Assembly (NCBI RefSeq): GCF_000718305.1
Contig: NZ_JOFQ01000001.1
Location: forward strand, 744,001 to 808,000
Direction of reading: 5' to 3'
Origin: Streptomyces niger
GTDB lineage: Bacteria > Actinomycetota > Actinomycetes > Streptomycetales > Streptomycetaceae
Length of the DNA: 64,000 nucleotides
In this document: piece after piece, positions 42,258-50,592 of the stretch
Numbering within the stretch: the first letter of the stretch is position 1
Layout: each line of letters begins with the position of its first letter
Notes under the pieces: generated by a model
Told to the model about the DNA's origin: nothing
Database searches by the model: none
Seen by the model: the letters and a program-made list of their open reading frames with translations, nothing else
Made by a program: the position numbers and the translations under genes

Positions 42258-43436
42258 GTGAGACGCAGCAGACTCAAGCACGTCGGCGTGGCCACCCTCC
42301 TCATGCTCGGCAGTTGGGCCGCTTCCAGCGCCCTGCCGGCCTCGGCAGCCGACTACTCCCCCACCGCCGCCAAGGCACCCAACGCCGCCGAAGCCCCCGC
42401 CTCCGCCGGCCTGCTTCAGGCAATGGAGCAGGCCTTCGGTCTCACCCGGGCCCAGGCCGAGGACCGGATCGCGGCGGAACGCCGGGCAACCGGCATCGCG
42501 AGCGAGGCGCGGCGGGCCGCCGGGGACGCGTTCGGCGGCTCGTGGTTCGATGCCGGCCCCGACCGGCTGACCGTGGCTGTCACCTCGGACGCGACACCCG
42601 CCACTGTTCGGGCCGTCCGCTCCACCGGCGCCCAAGTACGCACCGTCGAGCACAGCGCACGGGAGCTGGACGCCACCAAGTCACGCCTGGACCGCTTCGA
42701 CGCGCCCGCCGGCGTCAGCGGCTGGCACGTCGATCCGGCCGCCAACACGGTGGTGGTGGACGTGGTGCGCGGCAAGCGCGCCGACAACGATGTCCGACGC
42801 TTCGTGAACCGAGCCCGCGCGGCAGGCCCGGTCTCGGTGCGGACGGTGGCGTCCGCGCCGCGCACCTTCGCGGCCGGCACGGTCGGCGGCGACCCGTACT
42901 ACACCGGCAACGTCCGCTGCTCCATCGGCTTCTCGGTACAGGGCGGATTCGTCACCGCCGGCCACTGCGGTCGGGCCGGTGCGGCCGTCAGCGGATGGGA
43001 CCGCTCCCCCATCGGCACGTTCCAGGGCTCGTCGTTCCCGGACAACGACTACGCCTGGGTCAGTGTGGGCAACGGCTGGTGGACGGTGCCGGTGGTCCTC
43101 GGCTGGGGCACGGTCTCCGACCAGCTCGTACGCGGTTCGGCAGAGGCCCCGGTCGGCGCCTCCATCTGCCGTTCCGGCTCCACGAGCCACTGGCACTGCG
43201 GCACCGTGCTGGCCAAGAACGAGACGGTGAACTACAGCGAAGGCGCCGTGCACCAGATGACGAAGACGAGCGTCTGCGCCGAACCCGGCGACTCCGGCGG
43301 TTCGTTCATCAGCGGCGACCAGGCGCAGGGCGTCACCTCCGGCGGCTGGGGCAACTGCACCAGCGGTGGGGAGACCTGGTTCCAGCCGGTCAACGAGATC
43401 CTCAACCGTTACGGACTGACTCTGCACACGTCCTGA
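42258..43436 (+). CDS. Secreted chymotrypsin-like serine protease (S1E, streptogrisin type)
   Basis: The preproprotein has 392 residues, from GTG 42258 (MRRSRLKHVGVATLLMLGSW). The signal peptide ends near ALPASA-A; the alpha-lytic/streptogrisin prodomain (about 50-205) holds LLQAMEQAFGLTRAQAEDRI. The mature enzyme probably starts at about residue 208 (TVGGDPYYTGN), giving about 185 residues, as in streptogrisins A and B. Catalytic triad: His about 236 (TAGHCG), Asp about 264 (DNDYAWV), Ser about 346 (PGDSGGS). Six cysteines allow the usual disulfides. It is exported and self-processed. Confidence 0.93.
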   Translation: MRRSRLKHVGVATLLMLGSWAASSALPASAADYSPTAAKAPNAAEAPASAGLLQAMEQAFGLTRAQAEDRIAAERRATGIASEARRAAGDAFGGSWFDAGPDRLTVAVTSDATPATVRAVRSTGAQVRTVEHSARELDATKSRLDRFDAPAGVSGWHVDPAANTVVVDVVRGKRADNDVRRFVNRARAAGPVSVRTVASAPRTFAAGTVGGDPYYTGNVRCSIGFSVQGGFVTAGHCGRAGAAVSGWDRSPIGTFQGSSFPDNDYAWVSVGNGWWTVPVVLGWGTVSDQLVRGSAEAPVGASICRSGSTSHWHCGTVLAKNETVNYSEGAVHQMTKTSVCAEPGDSGGSFISGDQAQGVTSGGWGNCTSGGETWFQPVNEILNRYGLTLHTS

Positions 43437-43637
43437 TGTCGCAGGGGACGACCGAGCGCCGGGTGGCACCCGCGACGATGGCGCAGGTCGTTCCATCCGC
43501 GACGCCAGGGGGACGTGGCTGACACGCCTCGCACGGCCGATTCGAGCGGATCCATGCGGTACGTGCATTAGTGTGCCGTGACCGCTTCGGCAGTACCGAG
43601 GAGGAAGGCAGCGGGGCGAGCACGCCCGGAGACAGCC
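43437..43637. other. Spacer after the protease gene
   Basis: These 201 bp contain no recognisable gene, hairpin or clear promoter. With the fragment that follows, the whole gap between the protease and the universal stress gene is 372 bp. Confidence 0.4.
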
Positions 43638-43781
43638 ATGGACCTGCAGTTTCTCCGCCCTCTCCACGAGGGGGACAGCGCTGTCGCGTCGGTGCGCCTG
43701 GACACCACGCGTGCGGATCCGCAGCCGTACGCCTCCCGCCGATGCGCTGCACGGACGGCGTCGCCGCAGCTGCGCCACTGA
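43638..43781 (+). pseudogene. N-terminal fragment of an Rv2629/Vms1-like protein
   Basis: ATG 43638 gives MDLQFLRPLHEGDSAVASVR followed by LDTTRADPQPYA, then unrelated residues to a stop at 43781. The start matches the N-terminus of actinobacterial Rv2629/Vms1-like (baeRF) ribosome-rescue proteins, which begin MxLxFLRPLxxxxGPxASVYLDTxRxxxD. Homology is lost after about 32 residues. These proteins are often encoded next to universal stress proteins, as here. It is probably a 3'-truncated remnant, though a short peptide could still be made. Confidence 0.45.
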
Positions 43782-43808
43782 ACGACACCTCACCGGAAGG
43801 TCCATCGG

Positions 43809-44681
43809 ATGGTCCAGCCCGTCGTCGTCGGCATCGACGGCACCGCCGAGAGTTTGGCCGCCGCTGACTGGGCGGCGGAGGAGGCGCTCCGCCGCGATCT
43901 GCCGCTCACCCTGGTGCACGCCTGGGACCCCCAGCGGCTGGCGAACGCCACACTCGCGATGGCGCCGGATGCGCAGCAGACCGTCGCCGCTCGCCTGGTA
44001 CGGGACACTGAGGAGCGGGTGGGCGCACGACATCCGAACGTGCGGGTCACGGGCGAGCTCGTGACGGGCCCGGAGGTCGCCGGGCTGGCCGAGCGGAGCG
44101 AGAGCGCGGCATTGCTGGTGCTGGGCTCGCGCGCGCTCGGCCCCGTGCTGGGGTTCCTGGTGGGTTCGCTCGGCCTCAAGGTGCTGAGGCGGACCCGCTG
44201 TCCGGTGGTGCTGGTCCGCGGCCGTGACCAGGAGGGCGGGACGGCCGGCGGCGACATCGTCGTCGGGGTGCAGGACGCGGGCGAGGCGGCGGCTCCGGTG
44301 CTGTCGTTCGCCTTCGAGGCGGCCGCGGCCCGTGGCGTGGCGGTACGCGCGGTACGGGCCTGGAGCCTACCCACCGTCTTCACCTTCCGGCCCTCGACGA
44401 TGCGGCGCGCCGACGAGCACGGTGGCCTGGAGGCGCTGGAGCGGCAGACGTTGGAGGACACGCTCGCGCCGTGGCGGGAGCGGTATCCGCGGGTGCCCGT
44501 GGTGCCGGTGCTGGACTTCGGCAGTGCGTCGGAGGTCCTGCTCTCCGCCGCCTCCGACGCGCAACTGGTGGTCGTCGGCAGCCGCGGCCGGCCGGGCGGC
44601 GGCCGTCACATCGGTGCGGTCGGCCACGCCGTACTGCACTTCGCCGAGGTCCCGGTCGCCTTGGTCACCGACAACGTTTGA
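43809..44681 (+). CDS. Tandem-domain universal stress protein
   Basis: The protein has 290 residues with two UspA domains. Domain 1 (1-140) starts PVVVGIDGTAESLAAADWAA and ends with the ATP-binding loop LGSRALGPVLGFLVGSLGLK. Domain 2 (148-290) ends VVGSRGRPGGGRHIGAVGHA. Both G-2x-G-9x-G(S/T) loops are recognisable, so ATP binding is plausible. The last ten codons (VPVALVTDNV and stop) are the seed of a tandem repeat array that continues downstream. General stress or dormancy roles are known for the family; no specific partner is visible. Confidence 0.9.
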   Translation: MVQPVVVGIDGTAESLAAADWAAEEALRRDLPLTLVHAWDPQRLANATLAMAPDAQQTVAARLVRDTEERVGARHPNVRVTGELVTGPEVAGLAERSESAALLVLGSRALGPVLGFLVGSLGLKVLRRTRCPVVLVRGRDQEGGTAGGDIVVGVQDAGEAAAPVLSFAFEAAAARGVAVRAVRAWSLPTVFTFRPSTMRRADEHGGLEALERQTLEDTLAPWRERYPRVPVVPVLDFGSASEVLLSAASDAQLVVVGSRGRPGGGRHIGAVGHAVLHFAEVPVALVTDNV

Positions 44682-44806
44682 GGGTCCCGGTCGCCTTGGA
44701 CACAGACAACACCTGACGGTCCCCAGCCGCCTCGGTCACCGACAACACCTGACGGTCCCCAGCCGCCTCGGTCACCGACAACATCTGACGGTCCCGGCCG
44801 GCTCGG
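44649..44806 (+). repeat. 35-36-bp tandem repeat duplicating the stop region of the universal stress gene
   Basis: Units begin with GTCCC(G/C) at 44649, 44684, 44719, 44755 and 44791 (the last partial). The first unit is the final ten codons plus TGA of the universal stress gene. Each later unit carries its own TGA at the same place, with drift in the middle (GGTCGCC versus AGCCGCC). The spacing of 35, 35, 36 and 36 bp shows repeated local duplication. Confidence 0.9.
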
Positions 44807-44828
44807 TGGCGGACGCCCGATGGCTATC

Positions 44829-44860
44829 GGTGCCTGCGGGCTCCGGTGCCTGCGGGCTCC
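44829..44860 (+). repeat. Two exact copies of a 16-bp unit
   Basis: GGTGCCTGCGGGCTCC occurs twice in exact tandem, 23 bp after the stress-gene repeat array and upstream of the cupin gene. The whole 294-bp gap 44682-44975 is therefore mostly repeat, and I see no other gene in it. Confidence 0.9.
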
Positions 44861-44975
44861 GGCCCCTCCCGGGCCGGCAGTCTTGACCGCCTTTCGCCAC
44901 GCTCTCTACGGTCGGGCCGGAAGACCGGGCCGGTTCGTATCGCCGGCCGGTGCCGTTCCGACCAGCGGGAACACC

Positions 44976-45527
44976 ATGCCCTCTCCGACCGACCCGTCCG
45001 CCGCCGCACACGGACAGGACGCCTTCCACCCCGACCTGCCGGACCACGATCACGACCACGACGGCGGGCAGCTCCCGCTGCGCGCCCGGCTGCATCACGT
45101 GCGCGCCGACGCGTTGGACGGTGACACCGCGCAGACGGGCGGGATGCGGCGGTTCGCCGCGATCAGCGGGGGCACTGTCGGGTCGGAGCGCATCTGGATG
45201 GGGCAGACCCACGTCGCCCCGTCCACCGCCTCCTCCAACCACCACCACGGCGCTTCCGAGACGGCGATCCACGTGGTCAAGGGGCACCCGGAGTTCGTCT
45301 TCCTCGACGACTCCGCCGGTACCCCGGAGGAGGTCCGCATCCGCACCTCACCGGGCGACTACATCTTCGTACCGCCCTACGTGCCGCACCGCGAGGAGAA
45401 CCCCAGTCCGGACGACGAGGCGGTGGTCGTGATCGCACGCAGCACGCAGGAGGCGATCGTCGTCAACCTTCCCGAGCTGTACGTCCTCGGTGGTGCGGAC
45501 GCGCCGGAGCCGCCCGCCGCGGACTGA
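44976..45527 (+). CDS. Cupin-domain protein
   Basis: The protein has 183 residues. ATG 44976 follows GCGGGAA at 5 nt; upstream in-frame codons lie in repeats. An N-terminal acidic/His stretch (HPDLPDHDHDHDGG) may bind metal. The cupin barrel has motif 1 SNHHHGASETAIHVVKGHPE, with the clustered His residues and Glu that bind a divalent metal, and motif 2 PGDYIFVPPYVPHREENP. The reaction is unknown. Its stop codon lies at the head of a 16-bp tandem repeat. Confidence 0.85.
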   Translation: MPSPTDPSAAAHGQDAFHPDLPDHDHDHDGGQLPLRARLHHVRADALDGDTAQTGGMRRFAAISGGTVGSERIWMGQTHVAPSTASSNHHHGASETAIHVVKGHPEFVFLDDSAGTPEEVRIRTSPGDYIFVPPYVPHREENPSPDDEAVVVIARSTQEAIVVNLPELYVLGGADAPEPPAAD

Positions 45528-45563
45528 CCCCGCCGCGGGCTGACCCCGACGAGGACTGACCCC
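45516..45563 (+). repeat. Three 16-bp tandem repeats covering the cupin stop codon
   Basis: GCCGCGGACTGACCCC, GCCGCGGGCTGACCCC and GACGAGGACTGACCCC lie in direct tandem. Unit 1 contains the cupin TGA (45525-45527), and each further unit carries a TGA at the same place. The array runs up to the convergent Spo0M-like gene (ends 45589). Confidence 0.9.
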
Positions 45564-45588
45564 GCGGCGGGCGCACCGTGTTGGGCTC

Positions 45589-46620
45589 TCAGTCCTCGTC
45601 GTCGCCTTCGTCCTCGTCGTCGAAGACCTCGTCGATGACCTCGGCGGCGACGAAGCCACCCACGACGCCGACCGCCGCACCCGCGGCGACGCCCGCCACG
45701 ACGGCTCCCGTGCTCGGACCGGAACGGTGACCGCCCTCGTGGTGGTGGCTGTCGTGGTGGTGGTTGTCGTGATGGTGAGCGTCGAAGTGGGGGGCGGCGT
45801 GGCCGTCGTGGGGTGCGTACGGGGCGGCGTACCCGGTGGTGTGTGCGCCGTGGCTGTCCACGAGCTGCCGTACCCAGGCGTCCACCTGCGCGTTCCAGTC
45901 GACGTGCGCGACGCCGTCGTGGCCGACGGTGAAGCGGTTGACCACGTCGTGGCCGCCGGTGAACATACCGCCGCGCTTGTCGGCCTCCAGGACGACCTCC
46001 AGCCCGGCCGGCGAGGCGAGGAAGGTCACCTCGATCTCGTTGACGGCGTGCGCGTACTGCGGGGGCGGGGTGAGCTCGATCTCCTGGTAGAAGGGCAGCG
46101 TCTGGCCCGTACCGTGGATGTGCCCGAGCTCCAGGTCGGCGGAGGTGAAGCCGTAGCCGAGCTGCCCGAGTGCTTCGAGGATCGCCTCCTGGGCGGGCAG
46201 TGGCTCGACCCGCAGCGGGTCCAGGTCGCCCTTGTCCTTGGCGCCCGTCACGGCCAGTTCGGTGCGTACGCCGAGGACGATGCCGAGCGGCTGCCCGTAC
46301 AGCTCGGTGATCGGCGTCTCCCAGGGGAGCCGGACCGTGAACGGGACGCTGCGGCGCTCGCCCTCCGCGAGGCGGAAGCCGCCGCCGACCGTGAACCGGT
46401 CGAAGACGAGGGCGCCTTCGCGCTCCCCGTCGTCGTGCTCGGCCTCGACACGGGCGACGAGTTCGAGGGTGATGTGCTCGATGTCGAAGGCGGCGCTGCC
46501 GCCTTCGAGGTGCACCTGTCCGGACAGGCTGCCACCGGGCCGGACGGCGCCGCCGTCCAGGACCGTGTCCACCGAGGGGGCTCCCACGCCGATCGCGCCG
46601 AGCAGCCGTTTGAACACCAT
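45589..46620 (-). CDS. Spo0M (SpoOM)-family protein with His-rich and glycine-zipper tail
   Basis: The protein has 343 residues, start ATG 46620 after AAGGAG; the TTG six codons upstream overlaps that site. Residues 1-250 are the arrestin-like Spo0M fold, starting MVFKRLLGAIGVGAPSVDTV, with PGGSLSGQVHLEGG and ERRSVPFTVRLPWETPIT. The tail is unusual: a His-rich linker (HFDAHHHDNHHHDSHHHEGG), a glycine-zipper hydrophobic segment (GAVVAGVAAGAAVGVVGGFV) and an acidic end (DDEDEGDDED). Spo0M affects sporulation in Bacillus. The tail suggests metal binding and membrane insertion, which is inference. Confidence 0.85.
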   Translation of the reverse strand: MVFKRLLGAIGVGAPSVDTVLDGGAVRPGGSLSGQVHLEGGSAAFDIEHITLELVARVEAEHDDGEREGALVFDRFTVGGGFRLAEGERRSVPFTVRLPWETPITELYGQPLGIVLGVRTELAVTGAKDKGDLDPLRVEPLPAQEAILEALGQLGYGFTSADLELGHIHGTGQTLPFYQEIELTPPPQYAHAVNEIEVTFLASPAGLEVVLEADKRGGMFTGGHDVVNRFTVGHDGVAHVDWNAQVDAWVRQLVDSHGAHTTGYAAPYAPHDGHAAPHFDAHHHDNHHHDSHHHEGGHRSGPSTGAVVAGVAAGAAVGVVGGFVAAEVIDEVFDDEDEGDDED

Positions 46621-46786
46621 CGCGGCGTTCTCCTTCAATTGTTCAGTTGGTTGAGCAAGGGAGGGTTCGTTGGTTGAGCAGGGGGAGGATTCATTGGTCG
46701 AGCGGGGCGGTGGAGTGGCGGCCCCGCCGCGGGGCGCCGCTGTGGGACCGCCACTGTGGGGCCGCCACCGTGCCGGCGTGGGCCGC

Positions 46787-47008
46787 CTACTTGGCGGTGG
46801 CGTCCAGCGTGGCCAGGGCCGACGCCCAGTGGAAGTACTTCAGGCCGGCGAGATCGGACACGGTCTTGATGCCGAACGCCTCCTCCAGCAGTGCGCCCTG
46901 GCGGTCCGAGACCCCCTTGAGCGCCGACGCCGGCGCGGCCAGCACCTCCGCGAGGTCCTTCTCCGCCCACGCCTTGTCGAGCACCTTGGTGAGGTCGATC
47001 GAAGCCAT
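46787..47008 (-). CDS. Small 73-residue protein, helix-hairpin-helix-like
   Basis: The protein starts at ATG 47008 after GGAGGAGAG and reads MASIDLTKVLDKAWAEKDLA and so on. The central LLEEAFGIKTVSDLAGLKYF resembles the helix-hairpin-helix of TfoX-C or PsbU-type domains, where the LxxxFGIxTVxDL motif is typical. No other domain is present. Its function is unknown. It lies between the Spo0M-like gene and a GlsB/YeaQ membrane protein gene on the same strand, so a shared transcript is likely. Confidence 0.75.
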   Translation of the reverse strand: MASIDLTKVLDKAWAEKDLAEVLAAPASALKGVSDRQGALLEEAFGIKTVSDLAGLKYFHWASALATLDATAK

Positions 47009-47051
47009 GTCTCTCCTCCGTGTTGGTCGTCTGTTCAGCTGCGGGCGGCGG

Positions 47052-47315
47052 TCAGCCGCGCGCCTTGATGCGGTCCAGGGCAGCCACACCGACGCCGGCC
47101 AGGACGATCTGGATGATCCATTCGATCCAGTCGACGCCCTTGGTGTCCGCGACGCCGAAGGCGGCCGCGATGCCCGTACCGATGAACGCGGCGACGATGC
47201 CCACCGCGATCGTCCACAGGACGCCGATGCGCTGGCGTCCCGGCACGACGAGCCGGCCGAGGACACCGATGACGATGCCGATCACGATCGCGCTGATGAT
47301 GCCTGAGATTTCCAT
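47052..47315 (-). CDS. GlsB/YeaQ/YmgE-family membrane protein
   Basis: The 87-residue protein is made of three hydrophobic, glycine-rich segments: ISAIVIGIVIGVLGRLVVPG, LWTIAVGIVAAFIGTGIAAA and EWIIQIVLAGVGVAALDRI. The GRLVVPGRQ and VGIVAAFIGTGIA blocks define the family, commonly induced by stress in bacteria. It is the first of three co-directional genes, ending with the Spo0M-like gene. Confidence 0.88.
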   Translation of the reverse strand: MEISGIISAIVIGIVIGVLGRLVVPGRQRIGVLWTIAVGIVAAFIGTGIAAAFGVADTKGVDWIEWIIQIVLAGVGVAALDRIKARG

Positions 47316-47538
47316 GCCGGTCTTCCGTGGTTGCTCGTGCCTGCCGCGGAAGGCGGCAGGGCGTCACGCCACAGGCTACGAGATAGTTCTACAGCTCTGT
47401 AGAAAGATTCGCGACGGCGATCATTATCGGCCACCCCGGAAGGGCGGCGGCACCCGCGTCGCGCGGGACGGCAGCCCCTAGACTGTGGGGCGCAAAACCG
47501 TGCCGACGGCGCGGACCGGGCAGGACGGGAGAGCGATC

Positions 47539-47895
47539 GTGGCGGCAGGTGCCGGGGACTTCGACGATCCGTCCGCCGAGGTGTTCGCCGAGTCGGCCGC
47601 CGTCTTCGGGCTGCTGGCCTCGCCTGCGCGACTGCACATCGTCTGGGCCCTGGCGCAGGGCGAGAGCGATGTGTCGGGGCTCGCGGAGCGGGTGGGCGGC
47701 GCACTGCCCGCGGTGAGCCAGCATCTGGCGAAACTGAAGCTGGCCGGGTTCGTACGGTCGCGGCGGGAGGGCCGGCGGCAGGTGTACTTCGTCGACGACC
47801 CCGACATGGTGACCGCGGTGCGGCTCATCGTGGGACAGCTCTCGGACCGTACCGCACAGACCCCCGCCCGGCGCCGTCGTGACCTGGGCGCCTGA
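47539..47895 (+). CDS. ArsR-family regulator
   Basis: The protein is 118 residues if it starts at GTG 47539, which follows GGGAGAG at 6 nt; an in-frame GTG at 47485 is less likely. Winged HTH: LLASPARLHIVWALAQGESD, VSGLAERVGGALPAVSQHLA, KLKLAGFVRSRREGRRQVYF. No Cys pair in helix 3 (CxC) is present; an Asp/His-type site is possible through VDDPDMV. The 3' end overlaps the P-type ATPase gene by 17 nt, so repressor and pump are co-expressed and the regulator probably senses the transported metal. Confidence 0.87.
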   Translation: MAAGAGDFDDPSAEVFAESAAVFGLLASPARLHIVWALAQGESDVSGLAERVGGALPAVSQHLAKLKLAGFVRSRREGRRQVYFVDDPDMVTAVRLIVGQLSDRTAQTPARRRRDLGA

Positions 47896-50524
47896 GACCG
47901 ACGGGGCTCCCGGCGCACCGTCTGCCGGCGGAGGGGTGCGGACGGCGGAGCGCGGCCCGACGCCGGACGGTGCGTTCTTCGGGGCGGACGCCCTGCCCAC
48001 GATGCAGCTGTTGCGGCGTCTGGACACCGGACCGCGCGGGCTGACCGAGCGCGCGGCCGAGGAGCGGTTGGCCCGGTTCGGCGAGAACACCCTCCCCGAG
48101 TGGCGCACCACGTCCTGGCCGCGCCGTTTCGTGCGGAGCCTGCGCGATCCCTTCACCGCCGTGCTGTTCTGCCTGGCCCTGGTGTCCGCCACCGTGACGG
48201 CCTGGGGCACGGCGGGGGTGATCCTCACGCTGGTCGTGATCAGCTGCGTACTGCGCTCCTCCGGCGAGTACCGCGCCGACCGCTCCATGGCCGCGTTGCG
48301 CGACCTGGTGGCCACCACCGCCACGGTGCTGCGCCGTACGGAGCGGGACGCGCCGGCGCGGGACCGGGAGACACCCGTCGCCCTCCTCGTGGTCGGGGAC
48401 GTGGTCCGGCTGGGCCCGGGCGACCTCGTACCGGCCGATGTGCGGCTCCTGCGCGCCACCGGCCTGACAGTGCATCAGGCCGCGCTCACCGGGGAGTCCG
48501 CTCCGGTCCCCAAGCACCCGGTCGACGCACCGGAGCCGCCGCGGGCCGGCCTCTTCGACCAGCCGCAGCTGTGTTTCCAGGGCAGCAGCGTGGTCTCCGG
48601 CAGCGCCACGGCGGTCGTCGTGGCGACCGGGGCGCGTACCCGCTTCGCCACCGCCAACGGCGGGCCGGCGCGCCGCCCGGCCAGCGCGTTCGACCGGTCG
48701 GTGCACCGGGTCTCCTGGCTCCTCGTACGGTTCATGCTGCTCACGCCGCCGCTGGTGCTGATGGCGAGCGCGCTGCTGCGTGGCCGCGGTCTGGAGACGC
48801 TGCCGTTCGCGGTGGCGGTGGCGGTCGGGCTGACGCCGGAGATGCTGCCGGTCATCGTCACGTGGTGTCTGGCGCGCGGCGCCTCGCTGCTGGCCCGCGA
48901 CCACGGTGTGATCGTCAAGCGGCTGCCCGCACTGCACGACCTGGGCGCGATCGACGTGCTGTGTCTGGACAAGACCGGCACGCTCACCCAGGACCGCCCG
49001 GTGGTCCACCGCGCGCTGGACACCGAAGGGCGGGACGCGCCCGAGGTGCTCCGGTGGGCGGCCGTGAATGCCTGGTGGACGCTGCACCTCGCCGACCTGC
49101 CCGTCCCGGACGCGTTGGACGAGGCGGTCCTCGACGCGGTGGACGAGGCCGCGTTGCCGCCGTACGACGGGGTGGCCGCGCTCCCCTTCGACCCCGTACG
49201 CCGGCTCGCCACCGCGGTCGTCCGCTCCCCCGGCCGGCTCGGCGTCCACACGCTCGTCGTCAAGGGCGCCGTCGAGGACGTCCTCCAGCGGTGCGCGCTG
49301 GGCGACGAGGAACGGGACCGGCTGCGCGCGCTCGCCGCCCGGGAGACGGCGGACGGGCTGCGGCTGCTCGCCGTCGCCACCGCCGAACGGCCCGCCCGGC
49401 ACCGCGACTGGACCCCGGCCGACGAGCGCGGCCTCGCCTTCAGCGGCTTCGTCGCGCTGCGCGACGCGCTCACGCCCACCGCCGCCGACGCGCTGGCCGG
49501 CCTCGCCCGGCGCGGCCTCGCCGTCAAGGTGCTCACCGGCGACCACCCGGGCACCGGCGCCCGGGTCTGCCGCGACCTGGGTCTGGAGCCCGGCGCCGTG
49601 CTCACGGCGGAGGACATCGACGCCCGGTCCGACGCGGAGCTGGCCGCGGCGGCCCACCGTACGACCGTCTTCGCGCGCTGTACGCCCGCCCACAAGGCCC
49701 GGGTGGTGGCCGCGCTGCGGGCGGGCGGGCACACCACCGGCTTCCTCGGCGACGGCGTCAACGACCTGCACGCGCTGCACACCGCGGACGTGGGGATCTG
49801 CCCGCGGGACGCCGTCGACGTGGTCCGCGACAGCGCCGATGCCGTGCTGGCCGAGAAGGACCTGACGGCGATCGACCACGCGATCACCGCGGGCCGGCAC
49901 AGCAGCGGCAACATCGCGACGTACCTGCGCATCACCCTCTCCTCCAACCTGGGCAACGTCCTCGCGATGCTCGCGGCCGGCCTGTTGCTGCCGTTCCTGC
50001 CGATGCTGCCGGTACAGGTCCTCGTGCAGAACCTGTTCTTCGACACGGCCCAGCTCGCCTTCGCCTACGACCGGCCGCCCCGGTCCGCGCTGCGCCGCCC
50101 CACCGAGCTGCTGCCCCGCGCGCTCCTGCGTTTCATCACCGGCTTCGGGCTGCTCAACGCCGTCGCCGACCTCGCCACCTTCGCCGTACTGGCGCTCGCC
50201 GGGCACACGGCGGGCAGCGGCGGCGAAGCGACGTTCCACGCCGGGTGGTTCACCGAGAACCTGCTCACCCAGGCCCTGGTGATGGTCCTGCTGCGCACCG
50301 GCCGCCGCGCCGCGGAGGGGCGCACGCCGAGCCCCGTACGGTGGGCCGCCGCCGGGCTCGCGGGGGCCGGCATCCTGTTCCCGCTGTCGCCGCTCGGCCC
50401 GGTGCTGGACATGGCCGCGCTGCCGCCCGTGTACTACCTCCTGCTGACCGCCGTCCTCACGCTGTACGCGCTCGCCCTGTCGGCCGCCAGGGCGCGCCAC
50501 GAGCGGGGAGAGCGGGACGGCTGA
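47879..50524 (+). CDS. MgtA-like P-type ATPase
   Basis: The protein has 881 residues, GTG 47879 overlapping the ArsR gene; the true start could be later because the first 40 residues are low-complexity. The N-terminal cation ATPase domain (LTERAAEERLARFGENTLPE) is followed by AALTGESAPV, then helix 4 with AVAVGLTPEMLPVIV, the Mg2+-ATPase (P3B) signature in place of PEGL. Asp about 364 lies in CLDKTGTLTQ. KGAVEDV, LTGDHPGTGARV, a GDGVNDLHAL hinge, and NLFFDTAQLAFAYD in the C-terminal helices follow. The last also fits MgtA. It is probably an importer of Mg2+ or a related ion. Control by ArsR rather than an Mg2+ sensor is unusual. Confidence 0.85.
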   Translation: MTWAPETDGAPGAPSAGGGVRTAERGPTPDGAFFGADALPTMQLLRRLDTGPRGLTERAAEERLARFGENTLPEWRTTSWPRRFVRSLRDPFTAVLFCLALVSATVTAWGTAGVILTLVVISCVLRSSGEYRADRSMAALRDLVATTATVLRRTERDAPARDRETPVALLVVGDVVRLGPGDLVPADVRLLRATGLTVHQAALTGESAPVPKHPVDAPEPPRAGLFDQPQLCFQGSSVVSGSATAVVVATGARTRFATANGGPARRPASAFDRSVHRVSWLLVRFMLLTPPLVLMASALLRGRGLETLPFAVAVAVGLTPEMLPVIVTWCLARGASLLARDHGVIVKRLPALHDLGAIDVLCLDKTGTLTQDRPVVHRALDTEGRDAPEVLRWAAVNAWWTLHLADLPVPDALDEAVLDAVDEAALPPYDGVAALPFDPVRRLATAVVRSPGRLGVHTLVVKGAVEDVLQRCALGDEERDRLRALAARETADGLRLLAVATAERPARHRDWTPADERGLAFSGFVALRDALTPTAADALAGLARRGLAVKVLTGDHPGTGARVCRDLGLEPGAVLTAEDIDARSDAELAAAAHRTTVFARCTPAHKARVVAALRAGGHTTGFLGDGVNDLHALHTADVGICPRDAVDVVRDSADAVLAEKDLTAIDHAITAGRHSSGNIATYLRITLSSNLGNVLAMLAAGLLLPFLPMLPVQVLVQNLFFDTAQLAFAYDRPPRSALRRPTELLPRALLRFITGFGLLNAVADLATFAVLALAGHTAGSGGEATFHAGWFTENLLTQALVMVLLRTGRRAAEGRTPSPVRWAAAGLAGAGILFPLSPLGPVLDMAALPPVYYLLLTAVLTLYALALSAARARHERGERDG

Positions 50525-50592
50525 GGACGCAGCGGGGGTGCTGAGGGCTCCTGCGGGAGGGCTGGGGGCTCCGGCGGGACGGCCGAGGTCGC

